In this document: positions 26,525-35,479 of the stretch, in pieces
How positions within the stretch are numbered: position 1 is the stretch's first letter
Layout: each line of letters opens with the position of its first letter
Origin: Caryophanales bacterium UBA4856
GTDB lineage: Bacteria > Bacillota_I > Bacilli_A > RFN20 > CAG-288
Assembly (NCBI GenBank): GCA_002399765.1
Contig: DHEG01000015.1
Coordinates: 8,973-72,972, forward strand
Direction of reading: 5' to 3'
DNA length: 64,000 nucleotides
Program-made: the position numbers and the translations under genes
The notes under the pieces: model-generated
Database searches by the model: none
The model's input: the letters and a program-made list of their open reading frames with translations, nothing else
Told to the model about the DNA's origin: nothing

Positions 26525-27247
26525 ATGAGAGGGATCTTGAAGAAGGATCTTAGTGACAACTTGTGGCCAGAACTGGTCTTCGGGGCCATCTTCCTGCTAG
26601 GCTTTGGCCTTTCCTTGGTCTTCATGGCCTATATCGGCGTGCCTTACGATCCTTCGACCAAAGACGACAACACCTTCCTTAACGGCATGACCTCCCTGGC
26701 TTCCAGCATCGGCCTGGCGATGTCGGTATCCTATGCGAGTTCTTTGACCATAGGGATGATGATGCGCGACATGAAGAGCGGGTGGATACAGTTCCTGGTT
26801 ACCATCGGCATCACCCGCAAGGAGATATATTGGGCCAAGACCGGCTATGGCCTCTTGGCCAGTGGCGCGATGGCGCTTTTGGTCTTCCCGATGTTCTTCG
26901 GGATCTCCTACTACCAGGTTAACGCGATGGGATATGACCTTGGATACATCAACATGGTTTCCTGGCTCAACTTGTTCTTCGTATGTGCCGGGATGTCCGC
27001 CTTGGGAAACCTGGCCGGCTTCGCCTTTTCCCCAAACATTAGCAGCCTGCTGGTAAGCATCGGCGTCTTTTTGGGCCTCGCCCTCTCCTTTGGGGGTGGC
27101 TTGACCATCTTCCTTCCGCCTGACACTTCCTCAAGTTATGGCCTTGCTTTGGTTTGGGTCGAGGTGATCGTCTTTTTGCTCTCGGTAACGGCCACCGTCC
27201 TTTTGAACTGGGCCTTCTACCGTTCCTTCACCAGGAAAGACATGTAG
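26525..27247 (+). CDS. ABC transporter membrane subunit (ABC-2-like)
   Basis: This 240-residue protein has about six hydrophobic segments (about 17-40, 60-85, 110-135, 145-170, 177-200, 212-235) and no enzymatic motif. It has a clear AAAGGAG ribosome site and is followed after 12 bases by an ABC ATPase, so the pair forms a small exporter or membrane-stress transporter of the type seen with GntR-family or lantibiotic-immunity systems. No regulator or substrate-specific gene is adjacent, so the substrate is unknown. Confidence 0.8.
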   Translation: MRGILKKDLSDNLWPELVFGAIFLLGFGLSLVFMAYIGVPYDPSTKDDNTFLNGMTSLASSIGLAMSVSYASSLTIGMMMRDMKSGWIQFLVTIGITRKEIYWAKTGYGLLASGAMALLVFPMFFGISYYQVNAMGYDLGYINMVSWLNLFFVCAGMSALGNLAGFAFSPNISSLLVSIGVFLGLALSFGGGLTIFLPPDTSSSYGLALVWVEVIVFLLSVTATVLLNWAFYRSFTRKDM

Positions 27248-27259
27248 GAGGGAAAGACC

Positions 27260-28138
27260 ATGGATGCATTGAAAGTCAACGGACTTAGGAAGGCATTCGA
27301 CAAATTCACCCTGGACAGGGTCTCCTTCGCCTTGGAGGAAGGCACCATCACCGGCTTCATCGGCGAGAACGGGGCTGGCAAGACCACCACCATGAAACTA
27401 ATCGCCGGGCTCACCCATAAGGACGGTGGGGAAGTGGCGATATTCGGGAAGGAGCAGGAGGACTTGACCAAGGCCGACCGGGAGAAATACTCAATAGTGT
27501 TCGACGAACCCACCTTCCCGGACAAGGTCAGGCTCACCAGGCTCAACGACATCCTCGACGACCTGTTCCTCGATTGGGACAGCGGGAAGTTCTTCTCCTA
27601 CCTCGAATCGTTTGGGATAGACAAGACAAAGAGGATCAATGAGCTTTCAAACGGCATGAAGGGCAAGCTGAACATCGCAATCGCCCTGTCCCATGGCTCG
27701 CGGCTTTTGATTCTCGACGAACCGGCCAATGGCCTGGACCCCATGGCCCGCGACGACTTCTTGGGCATCCTGGCTTCCTTCGTCCGGGACAAGAGGGGGA
27801 CGGTTCTGATCTCCTCCCACATAGTGTCGGACTTGGAGAAAATCTGCAGCCGGTTCATCTTCATCCACAGGGGAAGGATACTGTTTGACGATTCCAAGGC
27901 CAACCTCATGTCGCGCTACGAGCTGATAAGCCTTCCTTCCGCCAAGAAGGATTTGGCCCTGCGGGAGGGGATAATCTCCAAGCGGGACAATCCCCTGACG
28001 GGTGAGCTTGAAGTCCTGGCCAAGGCGGGGACTTTCGAAGACCTCGGTTTAGAGGCCAAGAGCCCCTCTTTGGAGGAATTGGCCATCATGTTGATCAAGT
28101 CCGATTCCCTTTCCCCCAAGGCCAAAGATTCCTTGTAG
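27260..28138 (+). CDS. ABC transporter ATP-binding protein
   Basis: This 292-residue ATPase has Walker A GENGAGKTTT (about 35-44), a signature region LSNGMKGKLNIA, where the common LSGGQ reads LSNGM, Walker B LLILDEPANGLDP and the H-loop ISSHIVSD. This pattern is typical of BcrA/YtrB/EcsA-like exporter ATPases. It pairs with the preceding membrane protein. The stop codon lies within a candidate promoter for rpsT. Confidence 0.92.
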   Translation: MDALKVNGLRKAFDKFTLDRVSFALEEGTITGFIGENGAGKTTTMKLIAGLTHKDGGEVAIFGKEQEDLTKADREKYSIVFDEPTFPDKVRLTRLNDILDDLFLDWDSGKFFSYLESFGIDKTKRINELSNGMKGKLNIAIALSHGSRLLILDEPANGLDPMARDDFLGILASFVRDKRGTVLISSHIVSDLEKICSRFIFIHRGRILFDDSKANLMSRYELISLPSAKKDLALREGIISKRDNPLTGELEVLAKAGTFEDLGLEAKSPSLEELAIMLIKSDSLSPKAKDSL

Positions 28139-28161
28139 ATATATGGCATAAGTGCTAATAT
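28133..28161 (+). promoter_or_regulatory. Candidate rpsT promoter
   Basis: TTGTAG (28133-28138, containing the stop of the ABC gene), 17 bases and TAATAT (28156-28161) form a weak to moderate vegetative promoter about 47 bases before the S20 start. Confidence 0.35.
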
Positions 28162-28207
28162 ACAACACGCTAAGAATTGTTCATTGAAAGGAAAGTCTAT
28201 ACACTAA

Positions 28208-28519
28208 ATGGCACAGATAAAGTCTGAAAAGAAAGATATTTTGACTAACGAGAAGAACAACCAGAGGAATTCGGCCTACAAGTCTCGGGTCAGGACCGCC
28301 ATCAAGAAGGTCGAGATCGATGTCGAGAAGAAGGACACCGTAAACGCCGAGGCCGATTTGAAAATAGCCTTGGGTCTCATCGACCGTTCTTTGGGCTTGG
28401 GCATCCAGAAGCAGAATACCGTAAACAGGCAGAAGGCCCATGTCTACGCTGCCTACAACAAGCTGAAGGCGCTCCCCAAGGCGGAGGAGAAGCCGGCCGC
28501 TGTCGCTTCCGCCAAGTAG
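28208..28519 (+). CDS. rpsT: 30S ribosomal protein S20
   Basis: This 103-residue basic protein has the S20 pattern: KSEKKDILTNEKNNQRNSAYKS (shown in part, residues 5 on), SRVRTAIKKVE and NTVNRQKAHVYAAYNKL. It binds 16S rRNA in the small subunit. It is slightly longer than the usual 85-90 residues because of an Ala/Lys/Glu-rich tail (from about 90). The ribosome site is GAAAGGAAAG. It is followed by its own terminator. Confidence 0.96.
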   Translation: MAQIKSEKKDILTNEKNNQRNSAYKSRVRTAIKKVEIDVEKKDTVNAEADLKIALGLIDRSLGLGIQKQNTVNRQKAHVYAAYNKLKALPKAEEKPAAVASAK

Positions 28520-28541
28520 TAGTCAAGGTTTCCGGCAAAGT

Positions 28542-28569
28542 AAAAGCAAGGCTTGGGCCTTGCTTTTTT
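28542..28569 (+). terminator. Bidirectional terminator between rpsT and holA
   Basis: AAAAGCAAGGC (28542-28552) pairs with GCCTTGCTTTT (28557-28567) around a TTGG loop and is followed by TT. The A-rich 5' arm gives a T run on the other strand, so it can also end the minus-strand holA unit. Confidence 0.92.
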
Positions 28570-28597
28570 CGTCGCTTCTCAATCAATCCCATCGAAG

Positions 28598-29572
28598 CTA
28601 ACCGTAGCGATGCGCGAATGAAACGAACCAGTTCTCCAACGAGGTGTCGGGATCGTCGAGATTGAACTTGATGTCCTTCTCCATCCGGCCCAGATCGGCC
28701 AAGATGGCCACCAAGCCGGTGAACGTGCGGCCCTTAAGTTTCTTTAGGTTCATGTAGACCCGCCCCGGACGGCAATTGAGCTCGCTGGCAATGCGATCGC
28801 TTCCCAGGCCATGTCCGGCCAGATAACTCACCTGAGCCATGAAGCGAAACTGGGAGAAGAGGACCGGCAGAAAGCCTATGGGATCCAGGCCGCCTCTCCT
28901 AAGGTCCCTATAGGACCTAAGGGCCTTGAGGGGTTCGTCGGACATCAAGGCATCGGCGATGGCAAAGACGTTGTCCGCCAATGGCCTGGGGACCAAGGCC
29001 TCCACATCGGGCAGCCTTATGGCGTCGGTATAGAGGCAAAGCTTCTCGATGGTGTTCCTGAAGACCCTGAAATCGCCGCCGACCCTAAAGACCACTTCCA
29101 TGGCCGAGGTCTGGTCGATGTTCTTGCCCAGTTCCGCCGCAATCTTCATTCCCTCCATGGCCAGTTGCTCGCCTCTTGGCAGGGGGTGGTCCTCGAAGTC
29201 GGCCCCACTGGCCTTCAGGGCCTTGGCCAGAGGCGACTTCCCCAGTTTTCCGACCAGGCAGATGAAAAGGGAATTCACCGGATCGGGGTGCTTGAGGTAA
29301 GCGGCGAATGCCTGGATGTCAACCGGAGTCTGGAAGTCCTTTTGACCTTTGCCGTCGGTAAGGTAAAAGCAATCGGTCAAGAGGAAGACCTTCCCCTCAC
29401 CGCTAAAGGAAGGGGTCGAGGCTTCTTGGGCAAGGTTGGCAAGGCTGTCCTGATAGCCATCGATCCTATATAGATCCGAGCCATAGTCCAAGGTCGGGAA
29501 CTTTCTTCTTATCTGTTCCCTGGCGACCGCTTCGCAGTACCCGGAATCGTCCGACACCAGGACCTTGATCAT
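28598..29572 (-). CDS. holA: DNA polymerase III subunit delta
   Basis: This 324-residue clamp-loader subunit opens the sliding clamp during replication. The sequence is divergent but fits HolA in length and in segments. The N-terminal domain includes VFLLTDCFYLTD, the middle part FEDHPLPRGEQLAMEGMKIAAELG, and the C-terminal part DALMSDEPLKALRSYRDLRRGGLDPIGFLPVLFSQFRFM (described by parts, about 210-250), the usual delta-subunit collar helix pattern. The neighbour rpsT is the usual convergent partner of holA in Bacillota, which supports the call. It begins 2 bases after the cyclophilin stop. Confidence 0.85.
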   Translation of the reverse strand: MIKVLVSDDSGYCEAVAREQIRRKFPTLDYGSDLYRIDGYQDSLANLAQEASTPSFSGEGKVFLLTDCFYLTDGKGQKDFQTPVDIQAFAAYLKHPDPVNSLFICLVGKLGKSPLAKALKASGADFEDHPLPRGEQLAMEGMKIAAELGKNIDQTSAMEVVFRVGGDFRVFRNTIEKLCLYTDAIRLPDVEALVPRPLADNVFAIADALMSDEPLKALRSYRDLRRGGLDPIGFLPVLFSQFRFMAQVSYLAGHGLGSDRIASELNCRPGRVYMNLKKLKGRTFTGLVAILADLGRMEKDIKFNLDDPDTSLENWFVSFAHRYG

Positions 29573-29574
29573 CC

Positions 29575-30096
29575 CTATCTCTCCGGCAAGGTCGCCACGG
29601 CCGTGTTGGGCTCGTCGGGGGAGACGGTCACATCCTCGATTATCACGGCCTTTACCGGCCTGTCGTCCTCTTTGTCAGTGGGAACCGCCGCGACCTTGTC
29701 CAGCACGTCCAAGGAGGCCTGGTCGGCGACATCGCCAAAGGCGGCGTAGCTGCCGTCCAGGAATTCGTCATCCGCATCGCAGATGAAGAACTGGGAACCG
29801 GCGGAATCGGGATCCTGCGCCCTGGCCATCGAAATGGCCCCACGTTTATGGCTGTGGGCGTTTTTTACGCCATTGGCCAGGAACTCGCCCTTGATGGCAT
29901 AGCCAGGTCCGCCCATGCCCGTCCCGGTGGGATCGCCACCCTGTACCATGAAGTGCTTTATGATCCGATGGAACAGCAAGCCGTCGTAGAAGCCCTTGCG
30001 TGCCAACGCAACGAAATTGGCGCAAGTGTTGGGGGCACTCTTCCAATCCAAGTTGACCCTTATCGAACCATAGCCCTTTATCTTTATCTCAACCAT
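29575..30096 (-). CDS. Peptidyl-prolyl cis-trans isomerase, cyclophilin type
   Basis: This 173-residue cytosolic cyclophilin has the motifs FHRIIKHFMVQGGDPTGTG and GAISMARA, with SAGSQFFI and a GYAAFGDV-like SYAAFGDV. It catalyses proline isomerisation during folding. An earlier in-frame start at 30129 would overlap fmt by 29 bases. The ATG at 30096 lies 4 bases after the fmt stop behind a GAAAGGAAATAG site and starts MVEIKIKGYG, as in related proteins. There is no signal peptide. Confidence 0.93.
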   Translation of the reverse strand: MVEIKIKGYGSIRVNLDWKSAPNTCANFVALARKGFYDGLLFHRIIKHFMVQGGDPTGTGMGGPGYAIKGEFLANGVKNAHSHKRGAISMARAQDPDSAGSQFFICDADDEFLDGSYAAFGDVADQASLDVLDKVAAVPTDKEDDRPVKAVIIEDVTVSPDEPNTAVATLPER

Positions 30097-30100
30097 TTTC

Positions 30101-31096
30101 CTATTTCCTTTCCGGGGTAGAATCACCATTTGTCTGGGTAGGGAACACCTCGTCTACGCCCAGCATCCTCTTACCAGCCAAACCTCTTTCACCATTTAGA
30201 AACGCCTTTGCGTCCATCGCCTTCTTACCGGGCTTTTGCAAGGTAAGCAACTTGACATAGCCACCTTTCAAGCCTATGACGAATTCACCATCCTGGGCCT
30301 TCTCCACCACGCCTTGGCCATGGTCTTTGCCATCCAGTAGGCCAACGCATCGATAGACCTTTATCTCCAGTCCGCCGTCGAGCCTAAGGAAGGCGCCGGG
30401 CTTAAGGGCGAAGGCGCGGACCTTGTTGACGAACGAAGCGGGGGAAAGGTCAGGGGTGAGGAGCGAATCCTCCTTCTTGAGGATATGGCAGACGGTTGCC
30501 GCGCCCTCGTCCTGAACCTCACCCACGAGCTGGTTGGAAAAGTATTTGGGCAGGTATTCCCTCAGCATCCGTATGGCGACGGAAACGATCTTGGCGGAGA
30601 GGGTGGTGGTGTTTTCTTCGGCGGCTATTGCGACCTTCTGGCGGGCGAAGACCCTGCCGGCATCCATGGCCTTGACCATCTCCATCAGACACACCGCCGT
30701 CTCCCTGTCGCCTTCCAAGATGGCCGTCTGGATCGGCGAGGCGCCCCTGAGTCTGGGTAAATCGGAGGCATGGACGTTCAAAGGCGGGAACTTGCCCGAG
30801 AGGGCCAAGACCTTGGAAGAGAGGATCTGGCCAAAGGCGAAGGTCAGCAAAACGTCGGGCTTGAGCCGGGCCACGAAATCGTAATCGTGGTTAAGCTTGA
30901 CCGGTCTGTGCAAGGGAATTCCCAATTCCAGGGCCATGGCCGAGACCGGCGAGGGTGTCGGCGTATGGGACCGACCCTTGGGGCTATCGGGCTGACTGAC
31001 CACGCCGACGACGTTGAAGCCCGACTCCACCAGGGCCTTCAGAGCCTGGGCCGCCATGTCGGGAGTCCCGAGGAACACTATTCTTTCATCGCTCAT
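30101..31096 (-). CDS. fmt: Methionyl-tRNA formyltransferase
   Basis: This 331-residue enzyme adds a formyl group to initiator Met-tRNA. The active-site region reads LNVHASDLPRLRGASPI (Asn and His of the NxHxSLLPxxRGxxPI family motif), followed by TAVCLMEMVKAMDAG. The N-terminus IVFLGTPDMA is also typical. The usual 'AYG' in the catalytic strand reads AFG here. Start: ATG at 31096, 8 bases after AGGAGG. The neighbour order fmt, cyclophilin, holA suggests a housekeeping operon. No def gene is in view. Confidence 0.95.
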   Translation of the reverse strand: MSDERIVFLGTPDMAAQALKALVESGFNVVGVVSQPDSPKGRSHTPTPSPVSAMALELGIPLHRPVKLNHDYDFVARLKPDVLLTFAFGQILSSKVLALSGKFPPLNVHASDLPRLRGASPIQTAILEGDRETAVCLMEMVKAMDAGRVFARQKVAIAAEENTTTLSAKIVSVAIRMLREYLPKYFSNQLVGEVQDEGAATVCHILKKEDSLLTPDLSPASFVNKVRAFALKPGAFLRLDGGLEIKVYRCVGLLDGKDHGQGVVEKAQDGEFVIGLKGGYVKLLTLQKPGKKAMDAKAFLNGERGLAGKRMLGVDEVFPTQTNGDSTPERK

Positions 31097-31107
31097 GGAT
31101 CAACCTC

Positions 31108-32178
31108 CTAAAAGCCTAAGGCCATAAGCACTACTGAGGATACGACTATCAAGAGGCTTATGGTGGCGTTGGCGATTACATAATACGATCTCATCATCTT
31201 CCTAAGCATCAGCCAAAGGGTGATGGCCGCGGTGAAGAGGGACAAGACCAGAGAGGCCAAGGAGCCCACGGCAAAGGTCTTGAGGTTGGGGACATACGAA
31301 GGGACATTGAGGATGAAGGGCAAGAGGAAGCAGGATAGGCCCAATAGCAGCGCGAGGGAGAGAAACGACAGGGAGAGCAAAAGGTTGCCGATCAAAACCT
31401 GGGCCTGGCCTTGGGCAATGGAGAACTCGGAATCGGTGGCAAAGGCGTCGATTTCGGGCAATCCATAGAAGTAATATTTGGCCGCCTGGCCCGATAGAAG
31501 CTTCCTAAGTCCGCCGACCTGCTTTGGCGAAAGGGTGGACTTGGGGATCAGGACCGGCACCTTCTGCCCGGCAACGTAGAGCTGGAAGCCGTCTTTGGTC
31601 TCCCCCAATTCCTTGATGGTGGAATAGGGGAAGGCCATAGCCGACCCGCCCTTCCCGCTTCCGACCTTCATGACCACCTTGTCCAAGAAGAAAGAATAGG
31701 TCACCACGTCCTCTCCCTTGGGCCAGAACGCAAAGAGCCGATAGAGGGGATAGAAGAGCGCGCAGCCGAAGAGGGCCAAACCAAAGATGGCAAAGATCTC
31801 CTCCTGGAAGCTCATCCCGTCAAGGCCCAATTCCAGATACTTCGCCAGGCCTATGGAGAAGAAGAAAAAGCCAGCGGCGAGATAGACCAAGACCGTGGTC
31901 AGGGAGAAGGAACGGAAATAGAAGGAACGGAAAGTTCCCTTAGGGTCGGAATCGGAAACCTTCCTGACGCATATCTCCGCAAGGCTCCCGTTCACAAGCG
32001 CGACCGGGGAGGTATCGAAATGCCTGGCCAGGGGCTCAATCAAGGCAAGTGTCGGTTCCTGGCCTTCGCCGACCAGGGCGTAAAATGCGTCGATGGTCAG
32101 GCCACATTCCCGGGCCAGGTCCTCGTCGGTCTCACCCCGCCCCGCCGCCAAGGCGCGAAGCCTGTCGATGAAGGTCAT
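31108..32178 (-). CDS. Membrane protein with N-terminal HTH and YcxB-like domain
   Basis: Residues 1-67 of this 356-residue protein resemble an XRE-type helix-turn-helix (LAAGRGETDEDLARECGLTIDAF, read in part). Two helices follow at about 90-112 and 125-147, then a cytoplasmic domain at 155-245 that resembles YcxB-like C-terminal domains (FPYSTIKELGETKDGFQLYV, LIPKSTLS), and three more helices at about 260-355. It could be a membrane-bound regulator, but no target can be inferred. It overlaps the upstream CNNM gene by 4 bases (ATGA). Confidence in coding is high and in role is low. Confidence 0.7.
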   Translation of the reverse strand: MTFIDRLRALAAGRGETDEDLARECGLTIDAFYALVGEGQEPTLALIEPLARHFDTSPVALVNGSLAEICVRKVSDSDPKGTFRSFYFRSFSLTTVLVYLAAGFFFFSIGLAKYLELGLDGMSFQEEIFAIFGLALFGCALFYPLYRLFAFWPKGEDVVTYSFFLDKVVMKVGSGKGGSAMAFPYSTIKELGETKDGFQLYVAGQKVPVLIPKSTLSPKQVGGLRKLLSGQAAKYYFYGLPEIDAFATDSEFSIAQGQAQVLIGNLLLSLSFLSLALLLGLSCFLLPFILNVPSYVPNLKTFAVGSLASLVLSLFTAAITLWLMLRKMMRSYYVIANATISLLIVVSSVVLMALGF

Positions 32179-33368
32179 TTCTTGTCCGCCCCCTTGTCCT
32201 TCTTGTCGTCATCGGGTCCGTAATCCTCATCGTAATCATCGTTCCGGGGAAAGATGGCCGTGTCCTGGAAATTGGATTCCAGGATCCTCTTCTCGGCCTT
32301 GGCCGCCAGTTCCGATTTCTTCTCGAGTTCCTGGGCCTGCTGCTTCTGGATGTCCTCGGCATCGTACTCGTCTTCGATCTCCCCGACTATTTCCTCGACC
32401 AGGTCCTCTACCGTTATAAGGCCGACCACCTTGCCATCGGCCTGGCTACGCACGATCGCTATGTGCTGGCGAAACCGCTGCAGCCGCTTCAAGGCCAAGG
32501 AGGCGTTTATGCTGTCGGGGAAGAACAGGGCCGGCTTTATCAAGGTGGCAACCGGTTTCTTCTCAGTCAAAAGCATCTCGTAGAAGTCCTTCTGGAACAG
32601 GATTCCCTCCACCTGTCCGGAGTCCTTGTCAAAAAAGGGGACCCGGGAATAGTTGTTCTCGATGAAGAGATGCTCGATTTGGGCCACGGTCATGCCCGAA
32701 TCGACATAGACCACGTTCTTGAGCGGCGTCATGACCCTGGCGATGGTCTTGTCGTCGAAGGAAAGGGAGTTCTGGATGAGGTCGTGCTCTTCCTTCTCGA
32801 TCGCGCCCTCGTCATAGACATCGGTCACCACCGCCTGGAGGTCCCTTTCCGACATGTCGGGCTTCTCCTTGATCTTAAGGACATGGGAGGCAAACCAGCG
32901 GAAGAATCCCACCAGATTGGTGAAGGGGAAGAGGAGGTAATAGAAGAAAAGGGTCGGCAAAGCCAGATAGGAAGCGGTCAATTCGGGCCTGTTGGAGCCA
33001 ATGGCATAAGGCATTATCTCGCCCAATATCACGGCCGCCAAGAGCAAGACGATTACGGCCACCACGTTCCCCAGCCAAAAGGGGGTCACCGAGGCGATAA
33101 CGATGTAATAGAGGATCAAGGCCAAAGAGGCTTGGCAGAGTATGCTTAGGACACGCATGGTCGAGATGGTCCGATCCTTGTGCTGCAAAAGCTTGAGGGC
33201 CACCCTTCCGCCCACGGAGGAAGCGGCATACCTCAACTTGGTCTCGCTGGCCTGGGAGAAGGAACGCTCGCCCAAGGTCGCAAAGGAGTCCAGGACAAGC
33301 AAGAGAAAGGCCACCACCCCAAGGATGGAGCCATTTACGGCATCGAGCTTAAACATGTCTGCAGGCAT
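32175..33368 (-). CDS. CNNM/DUF21 membrane protein with CBS pair (CorC/TlyC family)
   Basis: This 397-residue protein has a DUF21 membrane domain with about four helices (12-160), then two CBS domains (about 210-330), the first with VMTPLKNVVYVDSGMTVAQI and the second ending VVGLITVEDLVEEIVGEI. These proteins are linked to magnesium or other metal efflux, and older records call them hemolysin-like. The usual CorC_HlyC C-terminal domain is missing, and it ends instead in a charged Lys/Asp-rich tail. The start ATG follows GGAGG. Confidence 0.9.
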   Translation of the reverse strand: MPADMFKLDAVNGSILGVVAFLLLVLDSFATLGERSFSQASETKLRYAASSVGGRVALKLLQHKDRTISTMRVLSILCQASLALILYYIVIASVTPFWLGNVVAVIVLLLAAVILGEIMPYAIGSNRPELTASYLALPTLFFYYLLFPFTNLVGFFRWFASHVLKIKEKPDMSERDLQAVVTDVYDEGAIEKEEHDLIQNSLSFDDKTIARVMTPLKNVVYVDSGMTVAQIEHLFIENNYSRVPFFDKDSGQVEGILFQKDFYEMLLTEKKPVATLIKPALFFPDSINASLALKRLQRFRQHIAIVRSQADGKVVGLITVEDLVEEIVGEIEDEYDAEDIQKQQAQELEKKSELAAKAEKRILESNFQDTAIFPRNDDYDEDYGPDDDKKDKGADKK

Positions 33369-33430
33369 CTTTGTCCTCCGCTACTGCCATTGATTATATA
33401 GGTAAACCCGGCCAAGGCCCAAAAGACCAT

Positions 33431-33919
33431 TCAAAGGAAGGCCAATATCTTGCCATAGGCCCTGACAAGATCAGCGAGGGAAGAGGAAGCGTTGGCGGCG
33501 GAAGGGCTAGGCAAGACGAATGCCGGCTCGCTGAAATACCTTCGATAGAGGGTGTAGGCCTTTTGGCCGGTTACGAATATGGCCTTTACCGTCTGACATG
33601 CGGAAAGAATCGCCCTTAGGTCGCAAGGCCTTGCCTCCTTTATGGACGAATCCGAAGAGCCTCTCACCAGACAGGATTCGACTACGTCGTACAGGGCGAT
33701 GCCATGCCGGGTCAGAAACGCCTTCCTGTCTTTCGTCCCGAGTGGCTCCTCCTCCTTGAACAGGGCTCCCAAGGTCTTGTAGAAGCGGTTGGTGGGATGC
33801 ATGTAGAAGAAGCCCGACTTCCTTGAAGCCACCGAAGGAAAGGAGCCAAGGATCAAGACCTTGGCTCCCTTGGGGATGAAAGGCGAAAAGCCGTGATCTA
33901 TTAGGGCTTGCCCTTTCAC
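33431..33919 (-). CDS. Hypoxanthine/uracil DNA glycosylase, family 6 type
   Basis: This 162-residue protein of the uracil-DNA-glycosylase fold has ILGSFPSVASRKSGFFYMHPTNRFY (read by parts, 25-49) and LPSPSAANASSS near the end. This matches the DNA-deoxyinosine glycosylase (HDG) subgroup, which removes hypoxanthine from deaminated adenine. The start is a GTG that follows the upstream stop directly (TAGGTG), and no in-frame ATG gives a complete domain. It is last in an apparent operon behind two GH13 genes. Confidence 0.85.
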   Translation of the reverse strand: MKGQALIDHGFSPFIPKGAKVLILGSFPSVASRKSGFFYMHPTNRFYKTLGALFKEEEPLGTKDRKAFLTRHGIALYDVVESCLVRGSSDSSIKEARPCDLRAILSACQTVKAIFVTGQKAYTLYRRYFSEPAFVLPSPSAANASSSLADLVRAYGKILAFL

Positions 33920-35476
33920 CTATTTGATATCGCCCCTGAAAACGACGCCCGAATGCTTGGGTAGCACGATGCTCCCCTGGCTTATCTGGTGCTCCCCGAC
34001 GGCCAGAAGTATTTCGCCCGAGCCGACCGGAATCCTTACCGGCTCGTCCTTGAGATTCATCGCGACCAAGACGTCCTTGTGGCGATAGGACAAAGGCCAC
34101 TTCATGAACGAGAAGTCAGCGGTACGGGTGAGCTGGGGGACATCGTCGCGCAGTTTGTTCAAGGCCTTGATGAGGTTGAGGACCGAAAGCGGCTCGGCCT
34201 CCCTTTGGGCCACCGTCTCATCCTCGGGATTCTGGGGAAGGTAGAGTTTTGCGGGTTGGGCCTTGGAAAAGCCAAACGCCCCATTGGAGTCGTCCCACTT
34301 CATCGGGAGCCTGGCGCCGGTGCGCTGGAAGCCGCCTTCCTTGGAAGGCAAGCCCCGCCAGGTGGTCTGGCCGGCTTCATCGCCGGCAAAGACGAACGGA
34401 ACGTTGGGAAGGGTGAATATCATGAGATATGCCAACAGCAGGCTGTTGCCCTTAAGGGAGTCGGCGATGCGCCAGGTGTCGTGGTTTCCCGATATCAGGG
34501 ATAGATAGTGACCGGGGGCCTTTATGGAGGCGTCCATCTCCCCCTCCATCTCCTTCAGGTATTGGTCCCAGAGCTTTTGGTCGAACTGGGCCAAAAGCGG
34601 CTTCTCGTAGGGCCGGGGATCCATATAGCCATCGCCGGCCCTAAAGAAGGCATGGGAGAAATTGTCGGTATGGTCCAAGACGAAGTCGGAATCGAACCCG
34701 GCCTTGAACGACCGCTCCGGATAGGACCATTCGGAGACCATCCTGAAGGAGGGGAACTCCTTGTGGACTTCCCTAAGGATCCGATGCCAGGTCTCGATGG
34801 TGGCAGTCTTGTCGTCGTCGTTCTTGACCAGTGAGTCGGCCATGTCGACCCTGAAGCCATCCACGCCCCTGCCGAGCCAGAACTCCATGACCGACTCGAG
34901 GAACTTGCGGGTCCCCTCGGCGGCCAAAGAGTCGATGCCCTTCTCCCAGCTGGGATAGTCGATGCGGCTGAAGCCATAGTTCAGGGCCGGCTGATGGTCG
35001 AAGAAGTTGACCCAGTAGGCGCCATCGCGTTGATACAGGCCGTGGACCAGATTGACCTCGGCCTTGGGATAGGGCTTGCCTTCCCCATCGGTCCAGATGT
35101 ACAGGTCGCTGTACTCGTTTGGAGTCGGTAGGGCGGATTTCTCAAACATCGGGGAAGACCAGGAGGTATGGCCGGGGACCAGATCGAAGAAGACCAAAAA
35201 GCCAAGCCTATGGGCTTCCCCAATCAACCTCAGGGCATCGTCCATGGTGCCGAAGCGCTTGTCGACCTTGAAATAATCAATGATGTCATATCCGCCGTCT
35301 TTCCAGGCCGATTCAAAGATTGGGTTTATCCAAAGTCCGGTGAATCCCAATGATTTTATATATGGAAGCTTCTCTATGATTCCTTCCAAATCCCCGATTC
35401 CGTCACCATTTGCGTCATTGAAGGTAAGCGGGTAGATCTCATAGAAGGTCCTTTGACCATATTCTCTCTCTGACAT
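33920..35476 (-). CDS. GH13 alpha-glucosidase (oligo-1,6-glucosidase-like), copy 1
   Basis: This 518-residue cytosolic enzyme cuts alpha-glucosidic bonds in short malto- or isomalto-oligosaccharides. The opening EIYPLTFNDANGDGIGDLEGI carries the N-terminal GH13 motif. The nucleophile is Asp 211 in GFRVDMAD, the acid/base Glu 249 in MVSEW, and the third acid Asp 333 in SGNHDTW. Region I reads DLVPGHTS instead of the common DLVxNHTS. There is no signal peptide. It follows copy 2 by 3 bases and abuts the glycosylase gene. The substrate cannot be settled from sequence. Confidence 0.92.
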   Translation of the reverse strand: MSEREYGQRTFYEIYPLTFNDANGDGIGDLEGIIEKLPYIKSLGFTGLWINPIFESAWKDGGYDIIDYFKVDKRFGTMDDALRLIGEAHRLGFLVFFDLVPGHTSWSSPMFEKSALPTPNEYSDLYIWTDGEGKPYPKAEVNLVHGLYQRDGAYWVNFFDHQPALNYGFSRIDYPSWEKGIDSLAAEGTRKFLESVMEFWLGRGVDGFRVDMADSLVKNDDDKTATIETWHRILREVHKEFPSFRMVSEWSYPERSFKAGFDSDFVLDHTDNFSHAFFRAGDGYMDPRPYEKPLLAQFDQKLWDQYLKEMEGEMDASIKAPGHYLSLISGNHDTWRIADSLKGNSLLLAYLMIFTLPNVPFVFAGDEAGQTTWRGLPSKEGGFQRTGARLPMKWDDSNGAFGFSKAQPAKLYLPQNPEDETVAQREAEPLSVLNLIKALNKLRDDVPQLTRTADFSFMKWPLSYRHKDVLVAMNLKDEPVRIPVGSGEILLAVGEHQISQGSIVLPKHSGVVFRGDIK

Positions 35477-35479
35477 TTG

